Assembly (NCBI GenBank): GCA_020060465.1
Contig: JAGVAD010000028.1
Location: forward strand, 1 to 64,000
Length of the DNA stretch: 64,000 bases
Direction of reading: 5' to 3'
DNA from: Anaerolineales bacterium
Lineage (GTDB): Bacteria; Chloroflexota; Anaerolineae; Anaerolineales; UBA4823
A program made the translations under genes and the position numbers. Position 1 is the stretch's first letter. Each line of letters starts with the position of its first letter. Positions 47,357-56,911 of this stretch are shown here, one piece after another. The notes beneath the pieces are model-generated. The model did no database searches and was not told the DNA's origin. It worked only from the letters and a program-made list of their open reading frames with translations.

Positions 47357-48703
47357 TCAATCGCCGCTGATTTTGGCCAGTTTGCCTGGCAGAATTTGCT
47401 CATTGTCATTTAACTCGACTGCCGCATCTTTTGCCTGGTCATGCTTGTCGCTTTCGATATTCATAATCGCCGGGATGAAGAAAGCAAGCACTCCAAGCGA
47501 AGCGGTAATCACACCGCCAATCACATACCAGGTCTGCACTCCCAAGCGGTCGGCAATGGGGCCGGCGAACAGCAAGCCAATGGGCGTCATGGCGGTAGCA
47601 AAGCTTGAGATCAGCGTGAAGACGCGTCCTTGCATGTCGGGGGCTACCACCGCCTGCACGACGGCGAACAACGGCCCATTAACGATGGGGTTGGTGAAAC
47701 CCACCAGGAACATCAACACAACCGCCAGCCAGAACATCGAAGCTGGCACGAAACCAACCGCCAGGACGCCAACGCCGAGCAAAATCAGCGCCGCCATCGA
47801 AGTCACAATACGCCGTCTGAAGCCGCCCCACGCGCTCAGGGTCAACCCGCCGACGACCGCGCCAACACCCCAGGCAGATTCCATCCAGGCCAATTGCAAC
47901 GCTCCGCCGGAGAAGTGCCGCGTGACCAGGATCGGTTGTAACGCCCCGCTCGGGGTGAGCATCAGATTGATCACCGTCGCCATGACCAAGATCATCATCA
48001 ATCCCGGCCAGGTCCAAACATAGCGGAATCCCGCCCGCAAATCGGAAAACATGGAAGGGGCTTTTTCACCGGCTTCCAGCGCGACGCTGCGCGGCGGCTG
48101 CGGCACGGCGATGAAAAGCAACGGCGTTATGGCAAGCAGCGCCGTGCTTACATCAATCGCCAGCACCCCTTGCATCGGCATTGCGCTTACCAGTAAAGCG
48201 GCCAGCGGGGCAGAGAAGATATTCATGGCTCCAAACAACATCTGATTTAAGCCCTGAATGCGTGAGAGATGCTCCTTGGGCACCATCAAAGAAGTTGAAG
48301 ACTGCATGGCCGGCCAGTGAAAGCCCTGCGCAGCGGAGCGGATGAACATCAAGGCGTAAATATGCCACACTTGCACCTGGTTCGTCCAAAACAGCGCTGC
48401 CAACACCACCACAGCCAGCGCGGAGAGAGCATCGGCCAGTGCCATTACCCAGCGACGGCTGAAACGATCCACCACCACGCCTGCAATTGGTCCCAGAAAT
48501 ACTTGAGGTAACATCGCTACCAGAGTGGCGGTAGCCAGCACGGTGGCCGAGCCGGTGGCTTTGGTCAGCCACCACACCAGGGCAAACTGCACCATCTGAC
48601 TGCCCAACAAAGACATCGCCTGTCCGCTCCAAATGGTAAAGAACGGCAGCGCCCATCTCTTGGGGAAGGGGACGCTCAAACTTTCAGGGGACTGTTCGTT
48701 CAT
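47357..48703 (-). CDS. MFS exporter (EntS/macrolide-efflux MFS_3 type)
   Basis: A 448-residue, about 12-TM major facilitator. The first TM pair reads FTIWSGQAMSLLGSQMVQFALVWWLTKATG, the N-terminal signature of EntS/MefA-like exporters. The inter-helix motif VVDRFSRRWVMALAD (motif A-like) follows TM2. The C-terminal half has the repeat GPIADRLG. It likely exports a small molecule or drug. The ATG at 48703 is chosen because GAGG lies 8 bp upstream; the longer frame runs through the promoter region. The gene is divergent from the protease at 48991 and has a well-placed promoter. Confidence 0.87.
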   Translation of the reverse strand: MNEQSPESLSVPFPKRWALPFFTIWSGQAMSLLGSQMVQFALVWWLTKATGSATVLATATLVAMLPQVFLGPIAGVVVDRFSRRWVMALADALSALAVVVLAALFWTNQVQVWHIYALMFIRSAAQGFHWPAMQSSTSLMVPKEHLSRIQGLNQMLFGAMNIFSAPLAALLVSAMPMQGVLAIDVSTALLAITPLLFIAVPQPPRSVALEAGEKAPSMFSDLRAGFRYVWTWPGLMMILVMATVINLMLTPSGALQPILVTRHFSGGALQLAWMESAWGVGAVVGGLTLSAWGGFRRRIVTSMAALILLGVGVLAVGFVPASMFWLAVVLMFLVGFTNPIVNGPLFAVVQAVVAPDMQGRVFTLISSFATAMTPIGLLFAGPIADRLGVQTWYVIGGVITASLGVLAFFIPAIMNIESDKHDQAKDAAVELNDNEQILPGKLAKISGD

Positions 48704-48756
48704 TCTGCACCTCGCATCAACCATTTTGACGTATCCCACGCCAACGAATTGCAGAA

Positions 48757-48784
48757 ATTTTACAACATACTTAAATAATGTCAA
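48757..48784 (-). promoter_or_regulatory. Sigma-70-type promoter of the MFS gene
   Basis: On the minus strand TTGACA (48779-48784) and TAAAAT (48757-48762) are 16 bp apart. The predicted start site is about 45 bp before the MFS ATG. Confidence 0.65.
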
Positions 48785-48800
48785 GGGTTTAATTAAAATA

Positions 48801-48830
48801 TTCAATATTATATTTGATTATTTCAATATT
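48801..48830. promoter_or_regulatory. Two TTCAATATT direct repeats spaced two helical turns apart
   Basis: TTCAATATT occurs at 48801-48809 and 48822-48830, 21 bp apart start to start, in an AT-rich stretch just upstream of the -35 of the MFS promoter. The position suits an activator or repressor of the divergent MFS/protease pair. A partial TTCAATA follows at 48834. Confidence 0.4.
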
Positions 48831-48990
48831 CACTTCAATAACGCAACGGCCCTCCTCCATTTCGTTGCCTCCAAAATAGATATAGCTGGTATGTTTCCTG
48901 CATCGTAGTTACTGGAAAATAGCTCGCCCATCCGAAATAGTTCGTTTCTTTGTCGGTGATGGCAGCATTCCTCTCCTACGGAGGTGAGCG

Positions 48991-50310
48991 ATGTCAGAGT
49001 TCGAGCAGGTTTATCAGGCCAAGACAATTCATTACTCCGCCCTACTCCATCGGCGCAACGTGGTCGGCGTCGGCGTGGGATACAAGGAACACGCTGGCCG
49101 TGTGACGGATGAGTTAAGCGTTGTGGTTTTGGTGCGCAATAAAATCCCCCGCGCTGCTCTCAGCGATAAGGACATGATTCCCCAGAAAGTGGGCGGAGTG
49201 CGAACGGATGTGGTAGAAGTGGGCGAAATCCGTCCGCTGAACGCCCATACACAACGTTGGCGCCCGGCGCCCGGCGGCGTCAGCCTGGGCCACTATCAGG
49301 TCACCGCCGGCACGTTGGGCTGCGTGGTGCGCGATCGTGCCAGCGGCAGGCGTATGATCCTGTCGAATAACCACGTTCTCGCCAACAGCAACGACGCCTT
49401 ACCTGGCGATCCGATCCTGCAACCCGGAGCAGCCGACGGCGGGGAAGTTGGGCGGGATACAATTGGCTACCTGGAGCGTTTTATCCCCATCCGCTATATC
49501 ACCGAACCGGCGACATGCAACCTCGCTCTGGCTTATGCCAGCCTGGGCAATTGGTTAGCGCAACGGTTAGGGGCGCGACATCGCCTGCAAGCCTTTCAAT
49601 CCAACCCTATAGCGGTGAATCGAGTGGACGCCGCCCTGGCGCTGCCGCGCCAGGATAACGACCTGCTGGAACAAAATCTGGAGATCGGCGCCATTGACGG
49701 CGTGGCCGCGGCTGAATTGGGGATGGAGGTGATCAAATCCGGGCGCACCACAGGTCTCACCAATGGAACAATTACAATTTTAGAGGCTTCGATTCGCGTC
49801 AATTACGGCCTGGATCGCGCCGCCGTCTTTGAGGGTCAGATCGTCTCCACACCCATGTCTCAAGGAGGCGATTCCGGCTCGCTGATCGTAACCCGTCAAG
49901 GCCATCGCGCGGTAGGGTTGCTCTTCGCCGGTTCTGGTCAGGCGACGATCTTCAACCCCATCCAGGCCGTGTTGGACGCGCTCAAGGTGGACATCCCACA
50001 ACGCTCGCCGCGTCAAATCAACCAACAGATCGCCGTCGAGAAAGCGCAAGCAGTCAAACAGGCGTATGAACACGCCCTGTTAGCCAGGCCCAATGTGGTT
50101 GGTGTCGGGGTAGGGTTGCGACGTCGCGGCGGCAAACGCACCGATGAAGTGGGGCTGGTGGTGATGGTGGAACGCAAGGTGCCCAAATCCTTGCTGAGGG
50201 CAGAGGATTTGATCCCTGCAGAGATTGACGGCGTGCCGGTGGATGTCAGAGAAGTAGGACAGGTCGAGGCGCAGGAACGTTTTCGCGGCAGTCCACTCGC
50301 CGATGATTGA
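48991..50310 (+). CDS. Trypsin-fold serine protease with duplicated flanking domains
   Basis: A 439-residue protein with no signal peptide. The middle part (about 85-335) is a chymotrypsin-like protease with a His in LSNNHVLAN, an Asp in NRVDAALAL and a Ser in MSQGGDSGSLIV. Residues about 20-80 (RRNVVGVGVGYKE, TDELSVVVLVRNKIP, IPQKVGGVRTDVVEVGEI) recur near the C-terminus. There, at about 365-430, they read ARPNVVGVGVGLRR, TDEVGLVVMVERKVP and IPAEIDGVPVDVREVGQV. So one roughly 60-residue domain brackets the protease. GGAGGTGAG lies just before the ATG. The role is unknown; the flanking domains could be inhibitory propeptides or binding modules. Confidence 0.75.
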   Translation: MSEFEQVYQAKTIHYSALLHRRNVVGVGVGYKEHAGRVTDELSVVVLVRNKIPRAALSDKDMIPQKVGGVRTDVVEVGEIRPLNAHTQRWRPAPGGVSLGHYQVTAGTLGCVVRDRASGRRMILSNNHVLANSNDALPGDPILQPGAADGGEVGRDTIGYLERFIPIRYITEPATCNLALAYASLGNWLAQRLGARHRLQAFQSNPIAVNRVDAALALPRQDNDLLEQNLEIGAIDGVAAAELGMEVIKSGRTTGLTNGTITILEASIRVNYGLDRAAVFEGQIVSTPMSQGGDSGSLIVTRQGHRAVGLLFAGSGQATIFNPIQAVLDALKVDIPQRSPRQINQQIAVEKAQAVKQAYEHALLARPNVVGVGVGLRRRGGKRTDEVGLVVMVERKVPKSLLRAEDLIPAEIDGVPVDVREVGQVEAQERFRGSPLADD

Positions 50311-50372
50311 TGGAAAGCGCTCAATTCAAGACTTGTTACTCGCCTTGATGGCGTTGGTATGGATCTTCCCAA

Positions 50373-50389
50373 AGTCAGCTATGCTGACT
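50373..50389. repeat. Short hairpin between the protease and hypE
   Basis: AGTCAGC and GCTGACT form a perfect 7-bp stem with a 3-nt loop in the gap between convergent genes. There is no T-run. A second hairpin, GCCTGG and CCAGGC, follows about 40 bp later. Either could slow transcription from both sides. Confidence 0.35.
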
Positions 50390-50502
50390 ACCATCCTGCT
50401 TCGAGCAAGCTTCGCGCCTGGAGTGGTCGCCCAGGCTCTCAATCCGCGGCTAAACGGCTTCGTGGTCAGAGATGGTTTTTTCCACCCGTTGGGCTTTATG
50501 GA

Positions 50503-51555
50503 CTAGCAAATTCTCGGCAGCATCTCCCCTGCCAGGCGGTCTACCACTCGCGTGGCGCCGATGCGCGTGGACATCAAAACGCGGCCAGCAGGGGATGGTA
50601 AAACCTCTCCAATCATCACTGCCGCCTCGCCGTAACGCGTGCGCCGCATGGTCTCCAACACCCGCTCCGCGTCTTCCCGCCCCACAATGGCGATGAGCTT
50701 CCCTTCGTTCGCCACATAAAGCGGATCAAACCCCAGCATCTCGCACGCCGCCGCCACCGCCGGGCGCACCGGAATAGACGCTTCGTTGATTCGAATGCAT
50801 ACCCCCGATTGCGCCGCAATTTCATTCAGGGTCGTCGCCAGCCCGCCGCGTGTGGGATCGCGCAGTACATGGATGTTTTCACTGACCTCCAACATGGCCT
50901 GCACCAGGTGATTGAGCGGAGCAACGTCGCTTTGTAATTGGGTCTCGAAGCCCAGTTCGCCGCGCGCTGCCAGTACGGCAATGCCGTGATCGCCGATCGG
51001 GCCGGAGAGCAGCACCCTATCCCCCGGCTGCGCTTGCGCCCCGCCGATGCGACAACCATCAGGGATCACTCCCACACCAGCAGTGGTGATATATAAGCTA
51101 TCCGCCTTACCCTTCTGCACCACCTTCGTATCGCCGGCCGCGATCTGCACCCCAGCCTCTCGCGCCGCCGCCTGCATTGAGGCGACCACTTTTTCCAGCA
51201 CGCCGATCTCCAGCCCTTCTTCCAGGATAAAACCAGCCGTCAGATACAACGGTCTGGCGCCCAGCATAGCCACATCGTTGACGGTGCCGCATACCGCCAG
51301 GCGACCAATGTCGCCGCCGGGGAAAAACAGCGGCCAGATCACATGCGCGTCGGTGCTGACCGCCAAACGCTGCCCATTGCCGGCGGTCACCGCCGCGGCG
51401 TCGTCGCCCGCTCGCAGCGCAGGGTTATCCAGATAATGTAGAAACAGGCGGCTGACCAGATCGTGCGTCATTTTGCCGCCGCTGCCATGCCCCATCACAA
51501 TGCGTTCCGAATGTGGCAAGGGAAGCGGGCAAAGTGGGCCATCTTCCAGAGACAT
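50503..51555 (-). CDS. hypE: Hydrogenase expression/formation protein HypE
   Basis: A 350-residue HypE that dehydrates the carbamoyl group on its C-terminal Cys to a nitrile, giving the cyanide ligand of NiFe hydrogenase. The conserved MGHGSGGKMTHDLV is at the N-terminus, and RDPTRGGLATTLNEIA and GFDPLYVANEGKLIAIV follow. The protein ends in the hallmark PRIC. The ATG at 51555 is used because AGGAGA lies 8 bp upstream; the longer frame overlaps hypD. It is the last gene of the operon. Confidence 0.95.
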   Translation of the reverse strand: MSLEDGPLCPLPLPHSERIVMGHGSGGKMTHDLVSRLFLHYLDNPALRAGDDAAAVTAGNGQRLAVSTDAHVIWPLFFPGGDIGRLAVCGTVNDVAMLGARPLYLTAGFILEEGLEIGVLEKVVASMQAAAREAGVQIAAGDTKVVQKGKADSLYITTAGVGVIPDGCRIGGAQAQPGDRVLLSGPIGDHGIAVLAARGELGFETQLQSDVAPLNHLVQAMLEVSENIHVLRDPTRGGLATTLNEIAAQSGVCIRINEASIPVRPAVAAACEMLGFDPLYVANEGKLIAIVGREDAERVLETMRRTRYGEAAVMIGEVLPSPAGRVLMSTRIGATRVVDRLAGEMLPRIC

Positions 51556-51621
51556 ACGCGCTTTCTCCTGTTTTGCTGCGAAAATGAAGACCTCTTGCCA
51601 TGCGTCGCGCAGCAACAAACG

Positions 51622-52719
51622 TCAAAGGTCCTGACCCGGCCTGCGGTAGCGATAATACGCTGCGCAAGCCCCTTCCGAAGAAACCATGGTGGCTCCAAGC
51701 GGAGATTCCGGCGTGCATTGAACGCCAAAAGCGGCGCAATCCGGCGGTTTTTTCAGCCCTTGCAAGATTTGCCCGGCGATGCACAAAGGCGACTCTTCCG
51801 GGTGGATGGCCTGCAGATCAAATTTTTTCTCAGCGTCAAAGGCCTCGAATTCAGGGCGTAAGCGCCAACCGCTGTTCGGGATGACCCCGATGCCGCGCCA
51901 TTTACGGTCGCATTCCGTGAACACGCGCTGGATTGTCTGTTGCGCCGCCCGATTGCCCTCATATGTCACCACGCGCGTGTAGGCGTTTTCTACCGAAACG
52001 CGCCCCGCCTCCAACATGCGCACGGTTTGCAATATTCCCCGCACGATGTCTAGCGGCTCAAAGCCGGTGACCGTCATCGGCGTCTGGTATTGCTCTGCAA
52101 TGGGTGGATATTCATGATAACCCATCACTGCGCAGACATGACCGGCCAGCAAGAAGCCCTGCACGCGGTTGTGCGCCGACCCCAAAATGGCGTGCAACGC
52201 AGGCGGCACCCGCACATGCGAGACCAGGATGCTGTAGTTGGTCAGACCTAACGCCTGAGCCTGTAAGACGCTCATGATATTAGCAGGAGCGGTGGTCTCA
52301 AAACCGATAGCGAAGAAGACCACTTGCCGCTGCGGGTTTTGCTGAGCGATGCGCACCGCATCCAGCGGCGAATAAACCACACGCACATCGCCGCCCCTCG
52401 CCCGCACGGTGAACAGATCCATCCCCGTGCCCGGGACGCGCAGCATATCGCCATAGGAAGTGAAGATCACATCGGGTTGGGAAGCGATTGCCAACGCCTT
52501 ATCCACCAACTCTACCGGTGTGACGCATACCGGGCAGCCCGGCCCATGCACCAGCTCGATCTCCGTCGGCAGAAGCTGATCAATACCGTGGCGCATGATG
52601 GCGTGCGTCTGCCCGCCGCAGATTTCCATCAGCGTCCACGGGCGGGTAACCACGCGGCGGATTTCCTCCAGCGCCTCGCCGACCAGCGATTGATCGCGGT
52701 ACTCATCCTGATATTTCAT
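51622..52719 (-). CDS. hypD: Hydrogenase formation protein HypD
   Basis: A 365-residue iron-sulfur protein that holds the Fe(CN)2CO unit with HypC. The conserved motifs are [51 protein letters not shown], and the C-terminal cysteine set near [20 protein letters not shown]. Its start overlaps the hypC stop by 17 bp, so the two are coupled. Confidence 0.95.
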   Translation of the reverse strand: MKYQDEYRDQSLVGEALEEIRRVVTRPWTLMEICGGQTHAIMRHGIDQLLPTEIELVHGPGCPVCVTPVELVDKALAIASQPDVIFTSYGDMLRVPGTGMDLFTVRARGGDVRVVYSPLDAVRIAQQNPQRQVVFFAIGFETTAPANIMSVLQAQALGLTNYSILVSHVRVPPALHAILGSAHNRVQGFLLAGHVCAVMGYHEYPPIAEQYQTPMTVTGFEPLDIVRGILQTVRMLEAGRVSVENAYTRVVTYEGNRAAQQTIQRVFTECDRKWRGIGVIPNSGWRLRPEFEAFDAEKKFDLQAIHPEESPLCIAGQILQGLKKPPDCAAFGVQCTPESPLGATMVSSEGACAAYYRYRRPGQDL

Positions 52720-52981
52720 CCGCTGCCTCGGGACCGCTCAATCCCAGACCTGACTCAAATTCGCCGATCTCTTTAAGCAAAGCCAGAGTCTCCAGGGCTT
52801 CTGCTTCGTCCAGTAAATTGAGCGCAAAGCCCACATGGATCACAGCGTAATCGCCCACCTGGGCTTCAGGGACATACGCCAGGCAAGTCTCGCGCAATAC
52901 GCCTCCGAAATCAACCTTGCCCATTTTCAGCCCCCCTTGTTCATAGATCTCTACAATTTTTCCCGGCACACCCAAACACAT
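52703..52981 (-). CDS. hypC: Hydrogenase maturation chaperone HypC
   Basis: A 92-residue HypC/HupF-type chaperone with the essential N-terminal Cys ([14 protein letters not shown]), and [20 protein letters not shown] and [16 protein letters not shown] further in. It delivers the iron ligand unit to the hydrogenase large subunit. It begins 3 bp after the hypF stop. Confidence 0.95.
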   Translation of the reverse strand: MCLGVPGKIVEIYEQGGLKMGKVDFGGVLRETCLAYVPEAQVGDYAVIHVGFALNLLDEAEALETLALLKEIGEFESGLGLSGPEAADEISG

Positions 52982-52984
52982 AGC

Positions 52985-55354
52985 CTACTCCTTGTGTCCG
53001 CTTTTCAATCGAGTAATAGCAACCATCGCCTGTCCCAGAGACAGCCCGCCATCGTTGGGCGGCGTTTGCCGGTGAAGATAGATGGTAAACCGATCCTGTT
53101 GCAGCAATCCCACCGTCTGCGCCAGCAAAAAGGCGTTTTGCCACACCCCGCCGCTCAGAGCAACTTCATTTATGCCGCTTTCGCTGCGCAACCGACGGCA
53201 CACTTCCGCTGTCATCTGCGCTACTCCGCCGTGAAAGCGCGCTGCGATGACGGAGACCGGCGCGCCAGCGCGCAGATCTTCGATCACCTGCTGTAAGACG
53301 GATCGCGCCTCGATCACTCCGTCACGCACCTCAAACGTATAATAGGCTGGCTCGCGCCCTTCGGCCAATGCTTCAAGTTCAATCGCCGCCTGAGCCTCAT
53401 AATTTACTGCCTGCCTCACCCCGCACAGAGCAGCTATGGCATCGAACAAACGTCCCATGCTAGAGGTGAGCGGCGCGTTGACGCGGTTTTCAATCTGCCA
53501 ACGCAAAGTTTCCAAAGGTTGCAGGCTATGTTCGGCAGCTAAGCCAAATGCGTACCGTACCGGCGGCAGATCCTCGTCCCAGGGCAGTCCAGCCATGGAT
53601 AGCCATGAGAGCGCCATGCGCCAGGGTTCGCGCGTCGCCTGGTCGCCGCCAGCCAAAGGAACATACGCCAGATGCGCCGCCCGCTGATAAGTTTGATAGT
53701 CGGCGATTAGAAATTCCCCACCCCAGATTGCCCCGTCATCGCCGTATCCCGTCCCATCAAAGGCCACGCCGATCACCGGCTTTTCGCCGCTCAAGCCGTT
53801 ATCAGCCATGCAGGCGGCGATATGCGCATGGTGATGCTGCACTCCCACCGCTGGCAATGCCTCGCGTTCGGCGCGTTCCAGGGCATACTTTGTCGCCAGA
53901 TAATCGGGATGCAAATCATAGGCGATGGCTTGCGGCTGGATGCGAAACAGGCGCTCGAAATGGCTGACGCTCTCTTCAAAAGAGCGCAGCGTTTCGTAGT
54001 TTTCCATATCTCCAATGTGATGGCTTAAGAAGGCATAACCCTCGCGCGCCGCGCAAAAGGTGTTTTTCAGCTCAGCGCCAGTGGCCAGAAGCGGCGGCGC
54101 ATCCAGCGGGAGCAGGATCGGATCCGGCGCAAAGCCGCGCGAACGGCGCAGCAGATAGAGCGTCGAACGTCGGCCGCGCGTCATCTCGCTGAACGTAGCC
54201 GGAAACATGCGCGCCACCGAGTCGTCGCAGCGGGTATGAATCTGCCGATCATGCATCAAAAAAGCGTCCGCCAGCCCGGCCAATTGATGACGCGCCTCGT
54301 CATTATCGGTGCAGATCGGTTCTTCGCTGATATTGCCGCTGGTCATCACCAGCGGCGGCATATCAAAAGCCATCCTGCTTTGGCGCGGGTCGGCAAACAA
54401 CAGGTAATGCAACGGCGTGTAGGGTAGCATCACCCCCATGGTATTCTGCCCTGGAGCAATGTCCAGCGCTACCGGCGAATCGGGCTTGCGGCGCAGGATG
54501 ACAATCGGGCGTTCGCGCCGCTCCAGAAGGGCGCGCTCCGCCGGGCTGAGCCAGCAGTGCTGCTCGACGGTTGCGGCGTCGGCCATCATCAGGGCAAAGG
54601 GCTTATCCACGCGCAGCTTGCGGCGGCGCAGCTCCTGCACCGCCTGCGGGTTGGTGGCATCGCAGGCGAGGTGAAAACCGCCCAGACCTTTCACCGCCAG
54701 GATGCGCCCCTCTTTCAACAAGCGCCGCCCCTGCTGAATTGCCTCATCCCTTCTTGCAATCACCTTTTCCTCAGCGCCCATCTCCAACCACACTTGCGGG
54801 CCGCAGCGCGAACAGGCGACCGGCTGGGCATGGAAGCGGCGATCGAGCGGGTTTTGATATTCCACGCCACACGCCTCGCACATCTCGAAGGGCGCCATGG
54901 TGGTGTTGGGACGATCATAGGGGATGTCGGTGATGATAGTAAAACGCGGGCCACAGTTGGTGCAATTGATGAAAGGATAACGGTAGCGCCGATCGTTGGG
55001 ATCGAAAAGCTCCCGTAAGCAATCTTCGCAAATGGATACATCCGGCGAGATGGGTTGAAAAGCCGCTGCCATCGCCTGTGAATGGACGATCTCGAAGGTG
55101 GTAAAACCGTTCGGCGCGCCCCACTCGACCTGCAACGCATCAATGCGCGCCAACGCCGGCGCTTCTGCGCGCAGCGCTTGAAGGAAAACTTGCAACGCCT
55201 CTGTTGTCCCATCCACTTCGATATCCACACCCGCGGAAGTGTTGCGCACCCAGCCGGTCAAAGCCAGCCGGTTTGCCAGGCTATACACAAACGGCCTGAA
55301 CCCTACCCCCTGCACGATCCCCTGAATGTGGATGCGCGCTCCCTGTAAGTTCAT
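52985..55354 (-). CDS. hypF: Carbamoyltransferase HypF
   Basis: A 789-residue enzyme that converts carbamoyl phosphate to a thiocarbamate on HypE. The N-terminal acylphosphatase domain has RIHIQGIVQGVGFRPFVYSL. Two HypF zinc-finger segments follow (CEDCLRELFDP with CTNCGPRF; CEACGVEY with CSRCGPQVW). The YrdC-like domain (about 200-370) shows RRKLRVDKPFALMMAD. The C-terminal Kae1-like carbamoyltransferase has the metal-binding QHHHAHIAACMADNG and VAFDGTGYGDDGAIWGGEF. All parts are intact. It precedes hypC in the operon. Confidence 0.95.
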   Translation of the reverse strand: MNLQGARIHIQGIVQGVGFRPFVYSLANRLALTGWVRNTSAGVDIEVDGTTEALQVFLQALRAEAPALARIDALQVEWGAPNGFTTFEIVHSQAMAAAFQPISPDVSICEDCLRELFDPNDRRYRYPFINCTNCGPRFTIITDIPYDRPNTTMAPFEMCEACGVEYQNPLDRRFHAQPVACSRCGPQVWLEMGAEEKVIARRDEAIQQGRRLLKEGRILAVKGLGGFHLACDATNPQAVQELRRRKLRVDKPFALMMADAATVEQHCWLSPAERALLERRERPIVILRRKPDSPVALDIAPGQNTMGVMLPYTPLHYLLFADPRQSRMAFDMPPLVMTSGNISEEPICTDNDEARHQLAGLADAFLMHDRQIHTRCDDSVARMFPATFSEMTRGRRSTLYLLRRSRGFAPDPILLPLDAPPLLATGAELKNTFCAAREGYAFLSHHIGDMENYETLRSFEESVSHFERLFRIQPQAIAYDLHPDYLATKYALERAEREALPAVGVQHHHAHIAACMADNGLSGEKPVIGVAFDGTGYGDDGAIWGGEFLIADYQTYQRAAHLAYVPLAGGDQATREPWRMALSWLSMAGLPWDEDLPPVRYAFGLAAEHSLQPLETLRWQIENRVNAPLTSSMGRLFDAIAALCGVRQAVNYEAQAAIELEALAEGREPAYYTFEVRDGVIEARSVLQQVIEDLRAGAPVSVIAARFHGGVAQMTAEVCRRLRSESGINEVALSGGVWQNAFLLAQTVGLLQQDRFTIYLHRQTPPNDGGLSLGQAMVAITRLKSGHKE

Positions 55355-55378
55355 TTTGCCTTCCAGAAAAGGCCTGCG

Positions 55379-56047
55379 TTACACCCTTCGTCGCGCCCGC
55401 ACCTGTTCAACCAGCCAGTCTATCCAGTCGTCCAGGCCCTCGCCGGTGCGGCAAGAAAGGGGAAAAGTCGCCAGACCGGGGTTGAGCATCTCCACCCCGC
55501 GGCAGAAATAATCCATATCGAACGGCGTATAGGGCAGCAGGTCAATTTTATTGATGACCAGGGCATCCACGCCGCGATACATGCCGGGGTATTTGTAGGG
55601 CTTGTCGTCGCCTTCAGGCACAGAAGCGATCAACACATTGCGCTGCGCGCCCAGACGGAAATTAGCCGGGCAGACCAGGTTGCCCACATTTTCCACGATC
55701 AACAGGTCGAGCTGGTCCAGATCGAGTTGCGTCAGGGCGGATTGAAGCATCACCGCGTCCAGATGGCAGCCGCCCCCGGTATTAATCTGCACCGCCGGGA
55801 TGCCTTTGGCCAGCACCCGCTCAGAGTCGATGGTCACCGGAGCAGTATCGCCCTCCACCACGCCCAGGCGCAGCCGCCTGACCAACCGATCCACAGTGCT
55901 CAAAATCAGGCTGGTTTTGCCCGCCCCTGGCGAGGCCATCAAATTGACGGCTGTAACGCCGCTGGCCTCTAATTGGGCCATATTCTGCTCCGCGATCTGG
56001 TCGTTGGCATTGAGGATATTCTCCACCACAGTTACACGCTGCGACAT
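55379..56047 (-). CDS. hypB: Hydrogenase nickel incorporation GTPase HypB
   Basis: A 222-residue G3E GTPase for nickel insertion. The P-loop is LMASPGAGKTSLIL, and metal-site and GTPase motifs EGDTAP, TGGGCHLDA, IVENVGNLVCPA and INKIDLLPY are present. There is no His-rich N-terminal nickel-storage stretch. The stop precedes hypF by 24 bp and the start is 12 bp after hypA. Confidence 0.95.
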   Translation of the reverse strand: MSQRVTVVENILNANDQIAEQNMAQLEASGVTAVNLMASPGAGKTSLILSTVDRLVRRLRLGVVEGDTAPVTIDSERVLAKGIPAVQINTGGGCHLDAVMLQSALTQLDLDQLDLLIVENVGNLVCPANFRLGAQRNVLIASVPEGDDKPYKYPGMYRGVDALVINKIDLLPYTPFDMDYFCRGVEMLNPGLATFPLSCRTGEGLDDWIDWLVEQVRARRRV

Positions 56048-56059
56048 GCCGCCTCCTGC

Positions 56060-56401
56060 TCACTCAATTTCGATGGCGTCCAGGTAAAATTCCTCGCCCG
56101 CAACCACTCGAATCTGCTGGCTGCGGCAATCTGGACAGGCAAAGTCATCGTCTGCGGGGGCGTAGCGCCGATTGCAATTCAGGCATTGCAATTCGGTGGG
56201 AACACGCTGGAAATGCAACCGCGCCCCCTCCGCCGGCGTCCCCGCGCTGATGATGTCCCAGTAGAATTGCACCGAGTCGTCCACAATGGAGGCCATTTGA
56301 CCAATCACCAGATACAGGTCGGTCACGCGTTGCGCTCGGGCTTTTTCAGCGTGCTTGAGCGCGATGGCCAGGATATTCTCCGTCACCGATAACTCGTGCA
56401 T
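56060..56401 (-). CDS. hypA: Hydrogenase nickel incorporation protein HypA
   Basis: A 113-residue nickel metallochaperone with the nickel-binding N-terminus MHELSVTENIL and the zinc site CLNCNRRYAPADDDFACPDC. It delivers nickel with HypB. It is the first gene of the hyp operon. On the minus strand an extended -10 (TGTTACAAT) ends 6 bp before the ATG, which suggests a leaderless transcript. Confidence 0.95.
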   Translation of the reverse strand: MHELSVTENILAIALKHAEKARAQRVTDLYLVIGQMASIVDDSVQFYWDIISAGTPAEGARLHFQRVPTELQCLNCNRRYAPADDDFACPDCRSQQIRVVAGEEFYLDAIEIE

Positions 56402-56416
56402 ACCTCTATTGTAACA
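56402..56416 (-). promoter_or_regulatory. Extended -10 directly before hypA
   Basis: TGTTACAAT followed by 6 bp and the ATG. The AGAGGT between them could also be read as a Shine-Dalgarno sequence but is too close to the start. The same layout precedes murJ and the 38.7-kb histidine kinase. Confidence 0.5.
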
Positions 56417-56531
56417 ACCTTCGCTCGCGCCTATAAGTTACAAATGACCGTTATTCCCACGCAAAATGTCGCATTCATGAGCATATATCAGGCAAGCAGC
56501 ATTTTAGAAGAATGAAACCTGCTTAAAGCGC

Positions 56532-56562
56532 AAGATTTGCGCCGCATTACGTCGCAAATCTT
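56532..56562. terminator. Hairpin downstream of tRNA-Ser
   Basis: AAGATTTGCG and CGCAAATCTT form a 10-bp perfect stem with an 11-nt loop. It lies 10 bp after the 3' end of the tRNA on the minus strand, so it probably terminates or marks processing of the tRNA transcript, though its T-run is weak. Confidence 0.5.
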
Positions 56563-56572
56563 GTAAAAATGA

Positions 56573-56662
<90 letters not shown>

Positions 56663-56730
56663 CATTCACCGGATACCGGCGCTCAAAATTCTACCATAAG
56701 AGCGACGCAGCCTCAATCACGCCTGTGGTT

Positions 56731-56752
56731 ATGAACATCCCGCAGGTTTCTG
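56731..56752 (+). repeat. Dispersed repeat, partial copy D
   Basis: ATGAACATCCCGCAGGTTTC matches the first 20 bp of copies B and C with one change; the rest is lost. It lies between tRNA-Ser and murJ. Confidence 0.55.
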
Positions 56753-56911
56753 GGAAGCCCGGCATCGGTTGGAAAGCGACGCATCCCCGCCCCGCGGGCT
56801 GGATGCATAGAGCCATCGGATTTTATCCGCTGGCGCTAACAACGGTCACGCGGCCCCCGGCGCAAGGTATTTTCCAGGGGAAACGCCTCGCTCCTGAGGC
56901 GCGCAACCTTG

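Noticed and set aside
47343-48023. Plus-strand ORF of 226 codons inside the MFS gene
   Set aside because: It is a shadow of the MFS coding strand with Pro/Thr-rich, non-protein-like composition.
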